Shown piece after piece: positions 1 through 11,333 of a stretch of 64,000 bases of DNA. The notes beneath the pieces were generated by a model. It was not told the DNA's origin. It ran no database searches and was given only the letters and a program-made list of their open reading frames with translations. The position numbers and the translations under genes were made by a program. Positions within the stretch are counted from its first letter, which is position 1; the number at the start of each line of letters is the position of its first letter. This DNA comes from Mycocentrospora acerina. Its lineage: Eukaryota > Ascomycota > Dothideomycetes > Pleosporales. The stretch spans positions 496,001 through 560,000 of the forward strand of contig JAKUHH010000396.1 of the NCBI GenBank assembly GCA_022701365.1, read 5' to 3'.

Positions 1-1248
1 AATCATTTTCTCTTACTTCTTTTCGTAAATTTTGTTTTAGTACGTTTTTGTGCCAGTTTGACGATATTTGTTTACATCGCAACTAGACACTGGTCTCGTG
101 ACTGTACCTATCCTTTCCGTGTGTGGAATGAAAATCATAATAGCACGATCTCACAATTTTAACTCACTCAGGCCTAACCACTAAATTGTCAAGCGACTTT
201 TGTAAGAGCGGTATTAACGAGATTGACATGCTTTTGAATTCTTACCAGAAACAAGGGCATAATCGTTACAAAAAGCTGCTTACACGTCATAAATCGCTTC
301 AACTAAAGAAGATAATCAGATTAAGGAGCTAGAACCTTTTATTGCTGTGTTATCAATGAAGTACGTCAACGTCAACTCTATACGACAATATAACAATCAT
401 GTGCCATCGTGCAGTGAAAGAAGAAACGGTATGCATCTTAATGCAATGCAGGATAGGCATTCCAAAGTCTATTAAGAGCCACCAAAAGATAGCCGAAGAA
501 CTAGGCTTATTTTAACGTTTCTTGGGTGATACAGACGTCGAAGGAGCGGGGAAATTTTGTTGCGTACTCTATACACCGATTTAAATATATGGGGCTTACT
601 TCAATAGAGAGTGTATAATTTTTAAAGTATGAAAACTGTTCAGGTCACATCTGAAAATGAAAACAAGTAATGTAATGAAAGATGGGCATTGGTGAAATTG
701 TAGTAGGAGAATTGGTTGTGGAACATCGCTACACTAGCACTATTCACAAATATTGACTGCCCCGCTTCAGTTGATTTTTTTAGGTTTCCAATGCAAAAAA
801 TCTCATGCTTTTTTTGATCGAATCAGCTTCGCAAAATTCGAGAGCTATGCATGTTACTGTCAGACAATTAAAACTGTAACTCTGTTTGCTAGAGCGCATA
901 TCCTGAAGTATCAGTGTGTAAGCGAAATTCCAACGTTGCATTTCATCTCGGACCTTCTGTTGCACAGCGTATCGATCAAGTGACTATCAATCACCCATCA
1001 AAAGTTACATCAACTACCACTCTCGTCGTTTTAAGGTCTGATTAGCTAATAGTCATACCCACAAGCTAAATTGCTAATTTTTTGATGAATAAGGCGATGG
1101 ATGATTAACTGGACAGGTCTTTTGGATTAATCTGAGCTCAGATGATCATGAGCGTGTGAAGTATACAGGATGATCAAAGTTGTTTCAAACAAATCAATTG
1201 AGGAAGTGGGAATTCATTATCTGAGTTGTTTTTTTCTTAGGTACATGA
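1..1248. other. Gene-free AT-rich stretch
   Basis: No reading frame with an ATG start and protein-like composition is visible on either strand. Short open frames around 750-980 are open on both strands and look like chance. No tRNA, rRNA or clear repeat is seen. Confidence 0.5.
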
Positions 1249-2039
1249 TATTATAGTGGTAACCTGAGTGCGTCAGCAAAAAGTAAGTATTATGACGTCA
1301 AGGATTCGATCTATCATAATTTCACAAAGGCTTGTTCAAGTCGGAATGCCAACCCTCACTATGGAATTACCATTATTGTTAAATTTGGGCCAGAGCTAAC
1401 CTTTCTTTGGCATGCAACACCACATGAGCTTTGATAACGTGGACACTGGTTGTGCACATTTCTGTCAGTGTTGGCTCCATGCCAAGGTGAGTCAACCGGC
1501 TTGAGAAAACTCAACAGTACATAAATGCGACCTATGGCCACTTAAAGCTATAGTTAACACAAAGTAAATTCTAGTTCGTTTCTTCTTACCTTGGTTCAAT
1601 CAAATCATCGAATCGTTGCTTCTTTAGGTTCATCGACGCACCTCATTTGTGGAATATGCCTCACAAGATTCGCTATAATGCATCCATCGAAGCAAACAGC
1701 CAGTGGTACGGAAAACTTGTCATTGGCAATATCGGTTACGAATCTGGAGATGCGGTCATAATCAACAAGTTTCTATGCCTTAAATTCAAGCATCCGATTA
1801 TCGATACGGGTAATCTCGTCGCCGATTTACTTACTACACCTTGGCAGAGTGTGTCAACAGAAGTCGTTTCTAGTAAAAAGATCGACAATAGCATGGCCGA
1901 GTCTGTTATCAAGTTGTTGTTCTCCGAAAATTACACTTTCAACCAGAATGTGGACACGATTAACATTGGAATCAATGGGGACTTGACAAGCAACAATTCC
2001 TATACTGAATCCATCGAAATATTCGCCGACTCTTTGTAA
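1249..2039 (+). pseudogene. Possible degenerate or unresolved spliced gene
   Basis: I do not recognise this gene. Two plus-strand stretches read like protein: 1249-1434 (containing HYGITIIVKFGPE) and about 1630-2039 (containing NSQWYGKLVIGNIGYESGD). The second is preceded by a good 3' splice site (CTTCTTTAG, ending at 1629). A strong 5' site (AAG|GTGAGT) lies at 1487, but the frame open up to it (ATG at 1424) does not stay open when joined at 1630. The first stretch ends in TGA at 1432-1434. No ATG-initiated continuous model could be built, so this may be a decayed gene or a gene with an exon I cannot place. The first ATG in the second stretch is at 1656. Composition is AT-rich compared with the housekeeping genes further on. 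Confidence 0.25.
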
Positions 2040-4740
2040 TTACTTGATAGGAAGAGCTCAGTTGGGATCGATATCTCATGTCACAGCACATTTAATGCGG
2101 CGACCGGAGGTGTCAATTACAGCACCATGAGTATCTAGAGGCAGGACTCACTCAAGTCATATGCGACAGAATCTATTCTTTTTGGTTCAGATTCTTCCTA
2201 GGCACGCAAGAGCATTCATGGTTGATTAGAAGCAGCCTATAGTATCATAGGGAGCATAGACAAGTAGTGGTCTTTCAATCAAGGTGTCCTATTTATAGGT
2301 CTAGACAGCGCAACCCGTACAGCTTGTAAGAAGCCTCAACATCATGCTTCTTGGTTGATTTCGCTAGTGCAGACAACTTAGTACAACTTACCTAAAAAAA
2401 AAATTGATTTATGCTAGCTCTTACTTTTATCCAAGTAAATTGAAATCTAGAGTTGCTTTGGGATGATGTTCCCGTAATGCGTAAAAGCAGTAAGCTGTTG
2501 GTTTATATCAACCTGTGAAAATCTAGAATTTACGCAAGGTGGGCTGTCAGCCAACACTGGTAGTATGTATAGTCCCATATTCCTCAACATCTGATTGTAC
2601 AACAAATTAATACTCCCGTTATTCACTCACATAGGCTTTCTCGAACAACATGTTGCTGTTCAAGGCCGTCAAAACATACTAAATACTCAACGACTTGTTC
2701 CAAAATTTTGTGACAGCTGCCTAGAAGACAAAATAGCAAAACTCTTTACATCTTTTCTACAAATGCTTGAACCTAAGAGGGATAGTATAGAGTTCAGTAT
2801 TTATAAATGTTGGATTCAGAAAGATAACTATCCAGGGTTATGCATACGTTGGCTGTTTTTAGTCCGGTCTCGGCCAGCAAAGTATCCGGTCCCGGGCTAG
2901 AGAATATCCGTGATTAAGATAGTATGAAGAAGTGAAGCTTGGCCGTGATCGAGGCTGAGGGCATCTATACAAAGCAGTAAATGCAGTTTCATTTCAAAGA
3001 AGTAAAGCTGAAATTGTATTTCTAATCCCTATTGGCACTATACCTTCGAAACCCTTGTCTGTAACTACAGAAAGCTCGGCATTGCACTTTTCAGCCACCC
3101 CACTAAGACCGCGATTCCTACCTTTGCTGTGCCAGAAGTGCAGAAGTACAATGCTAACGTAAATAGGGGTATTTATGAATGAGCAGAATATCAAAAGTTT
3201 ACGTCGCTCTGTAAGCAAATTACACCATGGCAATAGCAACGTGGTGGATCAAAGTGGACGGTGGTCTATTCAATTGTTTTTCAACGCCTGCTGTGCCTCC
3301 CTCCATGAGCCCCTTCGCAGGATTTCCTTTCTCGCTCTCGCTCTCGCTTTCTCTTTCTCTTTCTCTATCTCCACTAACGTCCCCAAGGGTAATTAGCCCA
3401 CGAACATCTCCAATGATAAATGTAAGTATTTTAAGGTCATGTTCTATCTTACCGATCCTTCCCCAGATTCAAACTCAGCCATCATTCGAAGCCCATGATT
3501 TTTCTTCTCTATCAGCACTACAATATATGCCATCTATAGAGCACCTCGTTAGAGTCTGTGAAGAAAGGCATGCATAGAAGCTAGCGGGGAACTCTTCTTC
3601 CATTAAGCCCTTATTGCGATCTAATCCTGATCATCCCTCCATCTCACAACACCGCATGGGATTTTGGCTTCCCGCAGTATATCCTACGACCCTAGTAATA
3701 TGAGCGTGCGTAAAACTCATATCAACCCCCGGATCACCACCATTCAGTATGAATAAATTCGAATGTATCCAGACTAACTGCCAGGCCTTTTTATACCCGT
3801 AACCTCACATAAATAGTAATTGGTCATTATTTTTGTAAACACAAGACTGAACACAACGCATGACACAAATGACAGCACTATCAATCCACCACTGAGCGAA
3901 AATCCCTCCAGCGACAGTGTCGTATCCTGACATCTCTCCTAACACTTCTCCACGAGTGTGCCTGGAATCAGCCTCGCAATCTCACTCTACCCGCTCTAGC
4001 CCCGACACTAAAGAACTTCGCAAGGGGACGTATGTACAGCGACTACTAATTCGTCAATGAGGCTACATGTCAGTGTACAGCGGCCTGCGCAAGCATACCC
4101 CAGGACTTCAATCTAGCCATCAGCATCATATGAGTGTCGTCCTGGCGTTTTTGCAACCCCTGACGTATGTCATGGCACGTTGTTAACAAGAGCACCTTCA
4201 CACCACAAGGATGACACGTCCCTCACTTACCCAGCAAAAAAACTCCACTGTATTGAATACCATCTAGATCCTAATTTGCACAATCCTCTACCACCACCAC
4301 CCTCCTCGAAAAAAAAACATTCGATCTTCCTCGATCTCGGCTAACGCAATATCATCTCCAAACCCCGGATCTTATGAAATCGAACCTGTATAAATACGCC
4401 AAGAAGCATAACAAGTTCCATCATGCGCAGTGGTTCTAGCTGCGTGTGTACTGTTTGCTATCCTGGTACGAGTCCATGCGCCTTTGTATTCAAGCGAGTA
4501 TAAATGAAGAAGGATGCGAGGCTTTAAGATAGTCAATGTGATCAGTATGTCGAGGGGAATTTTTGGAGGGTGAATATTACAATTACGATTACTCTTTCTT
4601 TTTCTTCTTAAACCACTATTTGCTGTGGAGAAAATAAATATAAAAAAATGTATACGGTCTACAAGTACAATCTCGAAAAGTCTATACGAGCTCATTTCCA
4701 ACCCATCCATCTACCCTGAAAACGCCGAAAATTCCACCTT
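2040..4740. other. Gene-free stretch
   Basis: No supported gene. Open frames here start at non-ATG codons and have no recognisable motif. The last few hundred bases are the 3' flank of the LMBR1-family gene on the minus strand. A CT-rich repeat at 3328-3372 is listed separately. Confidence 0.5.
3328..3372 (+). repeat. CT-rich simple repeat
   Basis: About 45 bases of alternating CTCGCT and TTTCTC units. The frame across it encodes a run of Leu-Ser. It has no evident gene context. Confidence 0.8.
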
Positions 4741-6786
4741 CTACAGCCTAACTCTTCCTTCCTCAGGTCGCCCTCCAAACAGGCTCATGAAACCTTGACT
4801 TCGATCCGGGGCTCTACTCCCCCCAGCCAATTCTTCCTCATCATCATCTCCACCCATCCACTTTGGCCTCTTGAATGAAAAATCCGTGCTCTCAAACGTG
4901 TTCTTCACTCTCGCACCAAAGGCCTCGAAGAAGTTTCCTTCATCTTCATCATCTTCAATGGCCGGTCTGCGTCGCTCTGGGCGTGTGCGGGTCGCGCTAG
5001 ATTCCGGTGTTGGGGCGGGAGGCGTATCTGAATAGCGTCCTGTAGGTGGAGACGTGGTCGTTGAAGTTGAAGCAGGAGTAGAAGTTGTAAGACGTTGCGA
5101 GAGACCGAGGACGTTTCCACTCGCGCCTTGGAGCTCCCTTTCGATGAGAGCGCGACCTTCACGCCAGGATCCAGTCCCAGCATAGCCGCCATCTGCACCT
5201 TCGTCATCATCCAATAAGTCACCAAAGCCGCAGATGTTCTTCGCTTTGCCGTAAAGACCAAATGTCGTTGCTAGTACGGGAACTAGGATGAAGATTGGGA
5301 AGAAGGCTGAGAAGCCCTTGCCCAGTGGTGACAAGTCGATCAGTCTGCCGAGAAACTTCTGAAATTGTGTTTGTGTCCAGATTGGTGGGTCGGTCAGAGT
5401 CAAAAAGTTATAGCTTAGCGGGACAGTCAGCTTAGCGACTTGGAGTCCATACCATGTCGCACTTTCTTGGTATGTGTTTCGCTTGACGAGCGCTCTGCTG
5501 CGCCATGTCACAACTTCAGTGAGTGAGAAGAAGGCACACATGCACATGTAGCACAACCACATAGCTGCAATGATCTGCCCACCGAAACCAATAGAGGAGC
5601 GTGACGAATTGTGGCGGGACATGACTGTGTATCCAATGAGAGAGAGTTTGTGACCACCAATTTCTTGTAGCTCACGCACGCATTCGGACCATACTATCGC
5701 GGTAGATGCGCAGATCATGAGGATCCAGAGAACGTATGTGAGCGAGGGTATGACGTGGACGTGTAGGTGAAAGCGCATGAACGGTGTGAGGAGCTTCAAG
5801 CGATCGAATGGTCCTTTTGCTACTGCACTGAATTCGAGATGTTTGCTGGCTTTGGAGTCGAGGATGGCCTGGGTACGGACTGCCTTGCTAACGACTCTAT
5901 CCCATTCATTTTCAAAGCGACACTTTGCGTGGCGCGCTCTCTTGAGCTTCCTCGTTAGGTCTGCAAGATATCTCTCTGTGATGACAGGCGGAACGGTTGC
6001 TCCCCTAATGCCACTTGCTCTGCTCTCAGGCAAATTGCTCTTCTCGGCCAATTCGTCAATCCACTCCTGGAACTCCTTTGTCGTGCCATTCTTCCTTTGC
6101 TTAAGCTGCACAACCTGGCCCTCGTACCCCTCCAGCTTCTCCAGTGCCTCTGTAAGATTCTCGTGAACCTTTGGCGCCTGGCTCTGAATCGTCTTCAGCC
6201 TGTTGCTGATGCTCGCGTACCGACGCAAGCTCCTTGGGAACGCCACAAGGCCATGACCCATCAGGTAGATGCCCAGTATCAAACCCCATGTATACGCCAG
6301 TGCCATGGCGATACTCTTGAATGTATCCAACTCGAACCCATTCAACCAAATCAAGTATATCGACCCAAAGACAGTGCAACCAAGCACAATAAGCCAATAC
6401 CGCCCATTACTCCTCAGCGCGTACATCATCCGCGCCTTGGGCTCACGGTACCCAGAGTCGCAGTACTCGCCCAATATGGGCAGGATAGCCCACGTCAGTG
6501 CAAAAGTAAGCCAGTAGATGATGCGCCATGACTTATACACGACCGTGTCGGACAGCCATATTCCGCGCGCGGCTTCTGTGTCGGTGCCTGCGCTGCTTGC
6601 GAGGTCGATGGGGAGGAGCACGATGATGCTGGCGGGGAGCGCGATGGCGAGGAAGACGGGGACGGTAACGTATGCGGGTGTGGTACGCAGCGGGAGGTAG
6701 TAGCGCAGGACGAGCAGAACGAGGCCGCAGATGGATAGCAGGGAGAGAACGAAAAAGGCTGTCGAGCCAGCGGCCGAGGACGTCAT
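4741..6786 (-). CDS. LMBR1-domain polytopic membrane protein (LMBD2-like)
   Basis: A single exon of 681 codons starts at ATG 6786. Hydrophobic segments occur at about residues 9-29, 39-59, 86-106, 128-146 and 155-175, followed by a charged coiled-coil-like loop (about 185-310) and a second membrane block (about 345-520). The acidic Ser/Thr/Pro-rich C-terminal tail (about 540-681) is presumably cytoplasmic. This split layout, with motifs such as WAILPILGEY and EVVTWRSRALVKRNTYQES, is typical of LMBR1-like proteins, and the length suits fungal members. The family resembles lipocalin-receptor and LMBD proteins of plasma or endosomal membranes. The molecular function in fungi is unknown to me. 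It is divergently arranged with the glutaredoxin gene across about 770 bp. The assignment to the family is firm; the LMBD2-like subtype is inferred. Confidence 0.85.
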   Translation of the reverse strand: MTSSAAGSTAFFVLSLLSICGLVLLVLRYYLPLRTTPAYVTVPVFLAIALPASIIVLLPIDLASSAGTDTEAARGIWLSDTVVYKSWRIIYWLTFALTWAILPILGEYCDSGYREPKARMMYALRSNGRYWLIVLGCTVFGSIYLIWLNGFELDTFKSIAMALAYTWGLILGIYLMGHGLVAFPRSLRRYASISNRLKTIQSQAPKVHENLTEALEKLEGYEGQVVQLKQRKNGTTKEFQEWIDELAEKSNLPESRASGIRGATVPPVITERYLADLTRKLKRARHAKCRFENEWDRVVSKAVRTQAILDSKASKHLEFSAVAKGPFDRLKLLTPFMRFHLHVHVIPSLTYVLWILMICASTAIVWSECVRELQEIGGHKLSLIGYTVMSRHNSSRSSIGFGGQIIAAMWLCYMCMCAFFSLTEVVTWRSRALVKRNTYQESATWYGLQVAKLTVPLSYNFLTLTDPPIWTQTQFQKFLGRLIDLSPLGKGFSAFFPIFILVPVLATTFGLYGKAKNICGFGDLLDDDEGADGGYAGTGSWREGRALIERELQGASGNVLGLSQRLTTSTPASTSTTTSPPTGRYSDTPPAPTPESSATRTRPERRRPAIEDDEDEGNFFEAFGARVKNTFESTDFSFKRPKWMGGDDDEEELAGGSRAPDRSQGFMSLFGGRPEEGRVRL

Positions 6787-7555
6787 TTTGAATGGGAGAT
6801 GGGCATGTATCGCGGGGAGAGGCGTTGTTCGTAATGGTGTGAAGGAGGGTTGGGAATGTCAGGTGCCTGGGCGCGATGTTTCACGCCGGACGAACCACGA
6901 ACGACAAACGACGACAATCGACTGGCGCGGAATCCTCAATTCGTAGCCCGGAAAGCGCAACGCTGCTGGCTATCCTCCCTCTGCCGTCTTTCCAATCAGC
7001 GTCCAAGTCACCACTTCGACAGTCCTACAACATCAGTATGCAGACACCAAACGCGCATGGCACTCCTTCTCCCCAAATTCCCCAACCCTGCACGCGCGTC
7101 GTCATACAAAGCCCACTATTACCCCCATTCCGCAGCCTTGTTCCAGAACCCCCTGCTTCCATAATCGCCGAGCTATCCCGAGGCGCAAAACCACCCTAAC
7201 AACTCAGGCTCGTCCGCCGCGATTGCATCATCTGCCTTTCCTCCAACGACAAGCAACTGCGGGGCGCGCGCATTTGTATTTACTAATCAACATCCTTCCT
7301 TCTCACCTACCTACCTATCCAACAATCTGTATACTACTGCACTCTGACAATTCCAAATCTCTCGCCACACTACCCCAGTACGTCTCCCAATCCCATAAAT
7401 TCTGCCTTCTATCCACCACCAATACCAATCCTTCCTCGTTCCTACACCCATTCATCTAACACACATATTCTCCTTGTAGCTCTTAGACTCCCAGAGCAAC
7501 CGCAACCACGTCGTTCTTGCGCACCTTCTTCACGCGCGCCCCCTCGCCCTCCACA
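6787..7555. promoter_or_regulatory. Divergent intergenic region, LMBR1-family gene and glutaredoxin
   Basis: This 769-bp gap separates two divergently transcribed genes and so must hold both promoters and 5' UTRs. The half near the glutaredoxin start is C/T-rich on the plus strand, as is common in ascomycete 5' leaders. Open frames in it are low-complexity and lack family motifs. No specific binding site could be assigned. Confidence 0.5.
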
Positions 7556-8029
7556 ATGTCCGCCACCAAGACAAAGGTCCAGTCCATCATCGACGAGAAC
7601 CCCGTCGCCGTCTTCTCAAAGTCATACTGCCCCTATTGCCGCCAGGCAAAGCAGCTCCTCAGTGACAGCGGCGCAAAGTTCTTCGCCATTGAGTTGGACC
7701 AAGTTGGTATGTACACACCCCTTCAGTTCAGTGTCTCTCACTCTCTCTCTTGCTTGGTTTCCCCTCTGTCGTGGTTGCAAATGCATTGTTGGAGGAGCGC
7801 AAAGAAATTCTATAGCTGAGAGATTAGCGCGAGAATTATACACAAACACATGCTAACCTCGAGTCAAACAGATGATGGATCCGCCATTCAGTCCACACTC
7901 GCAGAGTTGACTGGCCAAACGACTGTCCCTAACATTTTCATCGCTAAGCAGCACATTGGTGGAAACTCGGATTTGCAGAACAAGAAGAAGCAGCTCCCTA
8001 CACTGCTCAAGGATGCTGGCGCCATTTGA
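7556..8029 (+). CDS. Dithiol glutaredoxin
   Basis: Two exons, 7556-7706 and 7872-8029, join in frame to give 102 residues. The intron of 165 nt starts GTATGT and ends ACAG, which is long for this window. The protein has the CPYC active site at residues 25-28, the TVPNIF cis-proline segment, and the C-terminal glutathione-contact motif GGNSDL. It therefore should reduce protein or glutathione mixed disulfides using GSH. Cytosolic location is likely, because the start at 7556 (good context, CACAATG) leaves no targeting sequence. The upstream frame is open but has no ATG; a longer mitochondrial form could only use a non-AUG start. Length and motifs match classic Grx1/Grx2-type enzymes, not the monothiol CGFS class. 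Confidence 0.93.
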
Positions 8030-8424
8030 GTTTCTCTCATAGCCATAACAAGGGGAAGACGAGCAAAGGAGAATATTCGCTTTAGAACAAGAGCTAGAGT
8101 GTTAATTATACAATGACATCATGTCAATGACCATTGTCAAAACTCAAAATAAAAATCCCAAATTGTGAACGCCGGAATAATGCATTGCAACCCATGACTC
8201 ATTACAATTCTACCCAGGGTAATCTCTTGATCATGTTCCATTTCGTTTCTCCCAATCACCTCTTGAGGCTCTGGTTGCCCTAGCTTGCTACAAGACTCAA
8301 ATGTTAAACAGTGCAAGCATAGGCTTTACTCCCGTCTATCCATCCACTTCATTATCCATGCCCATCCATCCATCTCATCTTCTCATTCCTTCACAAGCAG
8401 AGTACTCGGCTGCAACACAACCTT
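8030..8424. other. Convergent 3' flanks of glutaredoxin and PP2A-A genes
   Basis: This 395-bp gap lies between two converging stop codons. It holds 3' UTRs and AATAAAA-like A-rich stretches around 8145-8155. No gene is seen. Confidence 0.5.
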
Positions 8425-10613
8425 CTAGGTCTGCATTGCCTCGGTGAAACTCTGCGCTGCCGTAGTCGCAAAATACCTGACGTCCACATCATCGTCTTGC
8501 TGCAGCTTCTCCAGATTTGGCAATACGCTCTTTGTGATGAGCTCCGTAGCCTTGGCACAACCTTGACCAGGTGTGCCTGCCTTTTCAAGCGCAAGCACAT
8601 TGCCCTCTTCCGGCAATTGCTTCAACGTGTTGATAAGGGTGCCGTATGACTTTGCGACGTTGAAACGGATGTTGGGGATGTCGTCGTTAACCAGCTTATC
8701 CATGATAGGCAAGATGGATTGCTCAATGACGCTAAGACTGAGCGCGGGAGAAAGTGTCTGGCAGCAATTAGCATACATTTATCAACAGTTCATATATTAT
8801 ACTCACGGAAACAGCGAAACAAGTCGTCATCCGGTAGAGGTAGTTGGGATGTTGACCCATGGCTACCACCTTGGGAACAATGGCATCATTGGCCCACTCA
8901 ACGCCAAAGACTTCTGTGAGTTTCTTGAGATTTTGCGTCGAAGCCTCTCGGATCGAGAAAACAGTGTCGCCGAGCCAGCTCATACACAAGCTGCTGAGCT
9001 TCTCGTCAAAGAACTTAACGCCAAGCTGCGACGCGAGCAGGGGAACATATTCAATAATGGCCAGGCGAACACGCCATTGCTTGTCCTCAGCGAGCTGAAC
9101 AATGGCGGGGAGAAGAGACTGCGAAAGAAGTTCGATGCCGATCACTGTACATTGTCAATACGTAACCTTTGAGGATGACAATAATAAGCATACCGTTGTT
9201 AACAGACTCCAACTTCGAAATGATGTTGAGTCTGACGTCAGGGAACTCATCCTTGAGCATTTGCAGGAACATGGGGAGAAGATGTGAGATAGTCCTAAAT
9301 ATTGTTAGTGAGAACTTTGTCATGTATGAACGTTGACGTACTCTTCCTTGCCAAGAATCGGGGCCAGCCCGCTGATCTGAGTGCCGAGAGCGGCGCGAAC
9401 GTGCTGTGACTGATCCGAGACAAGCTCTTCTATGCTGGGCATAATCTCGTGAAGGAGGGTCTCGCGCTCGAGTAGTGTGCAGAAGCCTGTGTTGACCGTC
9501 AGCAATGTCCCATGCATCTGCCACGCGCAGTCGTACCTGGGATCTGGCCCGCGATTGCGCTGCGGACCTCCGCCTCGGTGTCCTTGAGGAGCTTCACAAA
9601 TGCGGGCACGAGGTCACGGTTGACAACCTCTTCGTCAACTGCTTTTGCAATCTAAACCACGTTAGCCTATACTCTGCCCTGTCCGTACGCTGAACCCACC
9701 TTCTCGAACCGATCTGCAACCATGTATCGCACCCTCCAACTCTTGTCCTCAAAGAGACTCCTCAGAGCAGTCAGCAAAACACCGTGACTCGACTGCTGCT
9801 CCTTAGGGACTGCCTCTGCGATCGCAATAAGGATGTCGACCGTCAAGAGCCTGACGCTGTCCTGGTCGTCTGCCGCAAGGTGCTGAAAGAGCGGGATCAT
9901 CTCTTCAATGACAATCGATGGTGGCATCGCCTTGATGAACTTTGCGAGGTTGTTGGCCGCCTGTCTGCGGACCATAGGGGTGTCATCGTGCACGAGTTGG
10001 CCGTAATGCTGTCTAAGGCCCTCTTGCGATGGGGGTGTGGCTCGGGTATAGGGTGTCTGGTAGAGACCAGTCGCGGAGATCTTGGATGTAAACCAGTCGG
10101 CTTTTGAGAGGCGCATGACAAGGGGGATGAAATGCTCCTCGATTTGTGGCTGCGACAGCTCCTCGCAAATCTTGTTCAACGACTCGACAGCCTGCACGTG
10201 TCAGTGAAATGGTTAAGCTGGCGAGGTTTTGGACGCGCACCTTCTCCCGGACGAGAGGCTCCTCTATCGCTGCGAGGTTTTCGAGGGGGGAGAGGAGCAC
10301 ATGCGCGTGCTCCGGCCCTCCAACAAAGTCGACGAACTTGCCCAATTCCTCACTCAATGCGGTAAGCACTTCGTCTTCATCCTCGACCGACTCTGCATAT
10401 GCTGTTAGCCTACAGTTGGGCTTACCCATGCTGTTGGAGAGCCTTACCGTCCAAAAAGGGTATCAGCTCATCCCGTGTCCGCTCGGCGCCCAAGGCCAAG
10501 GCTATCGTGTTGAGGCGGTGAATAGCATTCAGCCTCAGGATCACATCGTCATGCTTCAGCTCGTCAATGAGCACGGCGATCGGGTACAGCTCGTCGTTTT
10601 GAGTTGCGTCCAT
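8425..10613 (-). CDS. tpd3: Protein phosphatase 2A scaffold subunit A (HEAT-repeat)
   Basis: Eight exons join in frame to 613 residues: 10448-10613, 10241-10392, 9700-10191, 9537-9651, 9342-9486, 9194-9294, 8807-9144 and 8425-8757. The seven introns are 47-55 nt with GT-AG ends. The protein is a continuous solenoid of HEAT repeats. The first junction restores the conserved PFLDESVEDEDEVL segment, and exon 3 contains VHDDTPMVRRQAANNLAKF; both are hallmarks of PP2A-A. It is the scaffold that holds the PP2A catalytic subunit and B-type regulatory subunits in cytosol and nucleus. Length fits yeast Tpd3 and S. pombe Paa1 (about 590-635). The start at 10613 gives the usual short N-terminus before the first repeat (DELYPIAVLIDELK). 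It shares a divergent intergenic region with the amino acid transporter. Identification is very secure; exon ends are supported by frame continuity. Confidence 0.96.
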
Positions 10614-11333
10614 GGCGGGCGGTCTGGGGTCGGTCGGTTTACGGGGAAGCGACTTCGAGGCTGGCGACCGTCCGCGGCAGAATATAGCGTGGTGGAAGAG
10701 GTGGCAGTGCGGGAATTGGTGTTTGTGTAGGTGTCCACTAGGCCGTGTGAGCTGGTTGGTGTGCGGGGCGGGGAGAGCTATCGCGCGGCCGTGATGTTGA
10801 CGTACCTGGAAGTTGGGTGGGACAGGGACAAGCAGTCAGGGCAGGTGTGCCGTTAAGGTGGCGGGGGTGGCAGCAGCAGGGAAATTCGATAGGAGAGTTG
10901 GCTGCCCCGGGTTCTGGTGAATGCTGGGGCGGGTGGATGAATCGCGCGTGGGTGTCTGTTTTGCAGGTGGTGCACTTGATGGGCGTCGAGGTGCGAGAGT
11001 TCTAAATGCTTGGCATAGCCACTGGCGGGGCAAGCACGACCCAAATCTCTGCATCTGGCATCACGGCTGGTTCCACGCTTGCATCTTGTGTCCTTTTTCT
11101 CCAGTGCTACCATTCGTCCCCTTACTCAGGCTCCAGCTCCTTTCTTGTGGAGCTTTGCTTACAGTTGTCTCGTTTCGATTCGCGCTGCCCCAACTACTTC
11201 CTAACCCCGCTCCTAGTGTCGAATACGACACCTCAACCTGAGGCTGCATTTGAAAATCGCCACTCTGGCATAGCATAGCGTAGCATAGCATAGCATAGCT
11301 GAGTGGCTGAGAGAACACGGGACACTGCTTGTG
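10614..11333. promoter_or_regulatory. Divergent intergenic region, PP2A-A and amino acid transporter
   Basis: This 720-bp region must contain both promoters. It includes a G-rich half near the PP2A-A start and a pentanucleotide repeat near the transporter start (listed separately). No known operator could be identified. Confidence 0.5.
11268..11299 (+). repeat. TAGCA pentanucleotide repeat in transporter 5' region
   Basis: About six units of TAGCA/TAGCG end 35 bases before the transporter ATG, so they probably lie in its 5' UTR. Confidence 0.8.

Noticed and set aside
11230..11300. TAGCA units considered as a possible CRISPR-like or attachment repeat
   Set aside because: Units are directly adjacent without spacers, in a eukaryotic 5' flank. 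It is a simple microsatellite.
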